Shown in pieces: positions 61,388 through 64,000 of a stretch of 64,000 bases of DNA. The translations under genes were made by a program, and so were the position numbers. The stretch comes from Halomonas salinarum (GTDB lineage Bacteria > Pseudomonadota > Gammaproteobacteria > Pseudomonadales > Halomonadaceae), in the NCBI RefSeq assembly GCF_012062845.1, contig NZ_WWNB01000001.1, positions 186,001-250,000 on the forward strand, read 5' to 3'. The notes below the pieces were generated by a model, which ran no database searches, had not been told where the DNA came from, and saw nothing but the letters and a program-made list of their open reading frames with translations. The first letter of the stretch is position 1; every line of letters begins with the position of its first letter.

Positions 61388-62677
61388 ATGGACGCCGCGG
61401 AGCCCGCCTTGAAGCTGATTCACACCTCGGACTGGCACCTCGGCCAGACCTTTCACGGCCAGGAGCGCCACGTCGAGCACCAGGCCTTTCTCGCCTGGCT
61501 GCTCGAGACCCTGATCGCCCGCCAGGCTGACGCCCTGCTGGTCGCCGGCGACCTGTTCGATGTGGTCAACCCATCACTCAAGGCGCAGGAGCTCCTTTAC
61601 GATTTTATCGTCGAGGCCCACCAACGCCTGCCGGCCCTGGATATCGTGTTGATCGCCGGCAACCACGACAGCGGCAACCGGGTCGAGCTGCCCGCCCCCC
61701 TGATGCGGCGCTTGAATACCCATGCCCTGGGCCGCGTGCACTGGCGAGACGATGGCGAGCTCGACGCCGAGCGTCTGCTCGTGCCCCTCACCGATAGCGA
61801 CGGCGAGACCCGCGCCTGGTGCCTGGCGTTGCCCTTCCTGCGCCCGGCCGAGGTGACCGGCCGCAAGGGCCTCACGGCCAGAGACAGTGAGAGCAATGGC
61901 GCCAATGAGCGCAATGACTACGTCGCCGGCATCGGTGCCGTCCATGAACAGCTGATCAATGCCGCCCGAGAAAAGCGAGAGCCTGATCAGGCCCTGATCG
62001 CCATGAGCCATGCTCACCTGCGCGGCGCGGCTGTTTCTGAGGGCAGCGAGCGGCCGATCGTGATCGGCGGTGAGGAATCGCTCTCGGCGAGTCTTTTCCC
62101 TGACGACATCTCCTACGTGGCGCTTGGGCATCTGCACCGTCCGCAGCAGGTCGGTGAGCCGCGCATTCGCTACAGCGGCAGCCCCATCCCGCTGGACTTC
62201 AGCGAGGTTGATTACCCCCATCAGGTGGTCGAGGTGACGCTTCAGGGCGATGCCCTCGCCGGTACCGAAACGCTGCCAATCCCGCGCAGCGTGGCGCTGA
62301 TTCGCCTGGGCCCGGCCGAGCTTGAGAGCGTGCTTGCCGAGATCAATGCCGTGGAAGACGACCCCGAGTTGCCCACCGAGCGCTGGCCCTGGCTCGAGGT
62401 TCGCGTCGACCTGGATGGCCCGCAGCCCGACCTGCGTGGCCGCATCGATGCGGCGCTGGAAGGTCGCGCCCTGCGCCTGCTGCGCATCCACACCCGCTAC
62501 CCCAAGGCCCGCGGCGAAGCGCCCGGATCGCGCCGGGTGACGCTGGATAGCCTCGGCCCCCAGGCGCTGTTCGCCCGCGCCTGGGAAGAAGAGTACGGCG
62601 AGCCCGCCGACGATCAGGTAAAACGCGACTTTGCGCTGCTCGTGCAGGATGTGATGGACGCGGAGGCAGACGCATGA
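61388..62677 (+). CDS. sbcD: exonuclease SbcD (Mre11-type nuclease)
   Basis: The 429-residue protein has the metallophosphatase motifs HTSDWHLGQT, VAGDLFDVVNP, IAGNHDSGNR, SHAHLRG and ALGHLHRPQ, with a C-terminal capping domain (RPWLEVRVDLDG). With SbcC it cleaves hairpins and processes double-strand breaks. The stop overlaps the sbcC start (ATGA, 62674-62677), typical for the pair. The start is either ATG 61388 or TTG 61409, which has GGAG upstream and gives a family-like N-terminus. Confidence 0.95.
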   Translation: MDAAEPALKLIHTSDWHLGQTFHGQERHVEHQAFLAWLLETLIARQADALLVAGDLFDVVNPSLKAQELLYDFIVEAHQRLPALDIVLIAGNHDSGNRVELPAPLMRRLNTHALGRVHWRDDGELDAERLLVPLTDSDGETRAWCLALPFLRPAEVTGRKGLTARDSESNGANERNDYVAGIGAVHEQLINAAREKREPDQALIAMSHAHLRGAAVSEGSERPIVIGGEESLSASLFPDDISYVALGHLHRPQQVGEPRIRYSGSPIPLDFSEVDYPHQVVEVTLQGDALAGTETLPIPRSVALIRLGPAELESVLAEINAVEDDPELPTERWPWLEVRVDLDGPQPDLRGRIDAALEGRALRLLRIHTRYPKARGEAPGSRRVTLDSLGPQALFARAWEEEYGEPADDQVKRDFALLVQDVMDAEADA

Positions 62678-64000
62678 AGATTCTCGCCATCCGTCTCGAG
62701 AACCTCGCCTCACTGTCCGGCAGCCAGACCCTCGACTTCACCGCCGCGCCCCTTAGGGATGCCGGCCTGTTCGCCATCACCGGCCCCACCGGCGCCGGCA
62801 AGAGTACCCTGCTCGACGCCCTCTGCCTGGCGCTTTACGGCAATACTCCGCGGCTGCGTGGCGCCCGCCAGGACCAGGCACGTGTACCGGACAGCGGCGA
62901 CACCGATGTCACCAGCTTCGACCCCCGCACCCTGCTGCGCCGCGGGGCCAGTCAGGGCCATGCCGAGGTCGACTTCCTCGGTCGCGATGGGCGCCGCTAC
63001 TGCGCTCGCTGGGCAGTGCGTCGTGCCCGTGGCAAGCCCGATGGTCGCCTGCAGGGCGCGGAGCAATCGCTCACTGACCTGGATGCCGATCGCCTGCTGA
63101 CCGCCCAGAAACGCGAGTTCGACCGCCAGCTTCCGGCCGTGCTGGGGCTCAATTTCGACCAGTTCACCCGCGCCGTGATGCTTGCCCAGAGCGAGTTCGC
63201 CGCCTTCCTCAAGGCCGACGACAACGCCAGAAGCGACCTGCTCGAGAAGCTCACCGATACCGCCGAGTATTCACAGCTTTCTATCGCCGCCTACCAGCGG
63301 GCCAAGACCGCGCATCAGGCGGTCGCCAGGCTGAATGCCCACCTGGCCGATGACCAGCCCGCCGACCCCGAGACCCGCGCCGAACTCGAACACGCCGCCA
63401 AGGCCACCCAACAAGCGCTCACTCACCTGCAAACCCAGGAAGAATCGCTCAAGGCCCAGAAACGCTGGCACGATGACGATGCGCGCCTTCACGATGCCTA
63501 TCGCCAGGGCCTGACCCAGCAGCACAACGCCGAGGTCCGCTGGCAGGCCCTCGCTCCCGCTCGCCGCGACCAGGCGTGGCGCCGCCTGATCGCCCCCAAG
63601 CGTCACCGCCTCGCCCGCCAGGCCGAACTGCCCGGCAAAATCAGGCGTCTCGAAGAGACCCACACCCGCACCCAGAAAGCGCGGGAAGACGCCGAAGCCT
63701 CCGAGCAGGCCGCTACTCAAGAGAGCGAAAAGGCCGAGCAGGCGCTGTTGAATGCCAGCCAGGCCCGTCGCGAGGCCGAGCCACATCTCCGTCAGGCCCG
63801 TGAACAGGCGCAGCGCCGTGACAACCTGGCGCAGCAACTGACAAAGCTTGAAGCCGAGCACCAGCAGCGCCAGCACCAGGTGAGTCAGCTCAATGAGGCG
63901 CGCCGCCAGGCCGAGAGCAAGCAGCAGGAGCACCAGCAACGCCGCGACGACTGGCAAGCCACGCTGAAAAACCTGATGGGCGAGCACAGCGAACTGAGTG
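62674..64000 (+). CDS. sbcC: exonuclease subunit SbcC (Rad50-type ATPase), 3' end outside the window
   Basis: The frame begins ATGAAGATTCTCGCC at 62674, overlapping the sbcD stop codon, and stays open to the window end, giving 442 codons. It has a Walker A motif GPTGAGKST (residues about 36-44), the LRRGASQGHAEVDFLGRDG segment, LNFDQFTRAVMLAQSEFAAFLKA (the Q-loop region), and then an Ala/Gln/Glu/Arg-rich coiled coil from about residue 200. It is the ATPase partner of SbcD in the SMC-like nuclease complex. The remaining coiled coil, hook and Walker B are beyond the window. Confidence 0.96.
   Translation, partial: MKILAIRLENLASLSGSQTLDFTAAPLRDAGLFAITGPTGAGKSTLLDALCLALYGNTPRLRGARQDQARVPDSGDTDVTSFDPRTLLRRGASQGHAEVDFLGRDGRRYCARWAVRRARGKPDGRLQGAEQSLTDLDADRLLTAQKREFDRQLPAVLGLNFDQFTRAVMLAQSEFAAFLKADDNARSDLLEKLTDTAEYSQLSIAAYQRAKTAHQAVARLNAHLADDQPADPETRAELEHAAKATQQALTHLQTQEESLKAQKRWHDDDARLHDAYRQGLTQQHNAEVRWQALAPARRDQAWRRLIAPKRHRLARQAELPGKIRRLEETHTRTQKAREDAEASEQAATQESEKAEQALLNASQARREAEPHLRQAREQAQRRDNLAQQLTKLEAEHQQRQHQVSQLNEARRQAESKQQEHQQRRDDWQATLKNLMGEHSELS

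Noticed and set aside
61574-62713. A 379-codon minus-strand frame opposite sbcD
   Set aside because: SbcD motifs on the plus strand are complete, and the antisense product has no domain; typical of high GC content.

Overview
The window is chromosomal DNA from a high-GC, aerobic, probably halophilic gammaproteobacterium, most likely Halomonas or a close relative (Halomonadaceae). The reasons are a stand-alone ectoine hydroxylase gene (ectD), a complete cytochrome bo3 operon (cyoABCDE), an AST-pathway gene beside a polar amino-acid ABC transporter, a TRAP transporter, and the general gene style. This assignment is inferred from gene content. No rRNA, tRNA, CRISPR array, prophage or intact insertion sequence was found. 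Genes are dense and on both strands, and most convergent junctions carry a strong hairpin terminator.

Layout. 1-6.3 kb: 3' part of mtfA, a TVP38/DedA-type membrane protein, a GT4 glycosyltransferase, a tartrate/D-malate dehydrogenase-type enzyme, the lipocalin lipoprotein Blc, and astE. 6.4-9.9 kb: a polar (basic) amino-acid ABC transporter in the order ATPase, permease, permease, binding protein. 10-14.1 kb: a GlxA/ArgR-type AraC regulator and a TRAP transporter operon (dctP-dctQ-dctM). 14.3-17.2 kb: a divergent CadR-like regulator and P1B-type heavy-metal ATPase sharing a MerR-type promoter with a 19-bp spacer. 17.4-31 kb: a mixed housekeeping and stress region with a YbaY-like lipoprotein, gamma-glutamylcyclotransferase-like protein, TraX, two Nudix hydrolases, a prolyl-hydroxylase-like oxygenase, a Dabb protein, a LysR/CurA-like divergent pair, YjdM, an APP1-type phosphatase, a DksA/TraR-like protein, a PCu(A)C plus Sco copper-delivery pair, an EamA transporter and EctD.

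31-40.6 kb: an acyl-CoA dehydrogenase / 3-hydroxyacyl-CoA dehydrogenase / enoyl-CoA hydratase series, interrupted by a 146-bp MITE-like inverted-repeat element. It is followed by an MFS transporter, a methyltransferase, a VOC protein, an LpxL-type acyltransferase sandwiched between two paralogous small membrane proteins, and a second GT4 glycosyltransferase. 40.7-43.9 kb: thiamin genes tenA and thiC, each behind its own TPP riboswitch; the two riboswitches are near-identical in their 5' halves. 43.9-53.4 kb: a CBS-BON protein, a Yip1 protein, cyoABCDE, then a Tsx-like porin and NupC nucleoside uptake pair. 53.5-64 kb: a large MscS-family channel (YbiO type), a divergent amidoligase plus class I glutamine amidotransferase pair of unknown product, OsmC, Tpx, a DUF1415 protein, endonuclease V, a DUF1499 protein, sbcD and the 5' part of sbcC, which runs off the window.

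The best candidates for undescribed biology are the amidoligase-amidotransferase pair (56.0-57.7 kb), the MITE-like element at 31.9 kb, the duplicated TPP riboswitches, the DUF4870-like/LpxL/DUF4870-like sandwich, and several unexplained inverted repeats in intergenic DNA (637-659 and 4475-4493; 24922-24962; 50772-50817).
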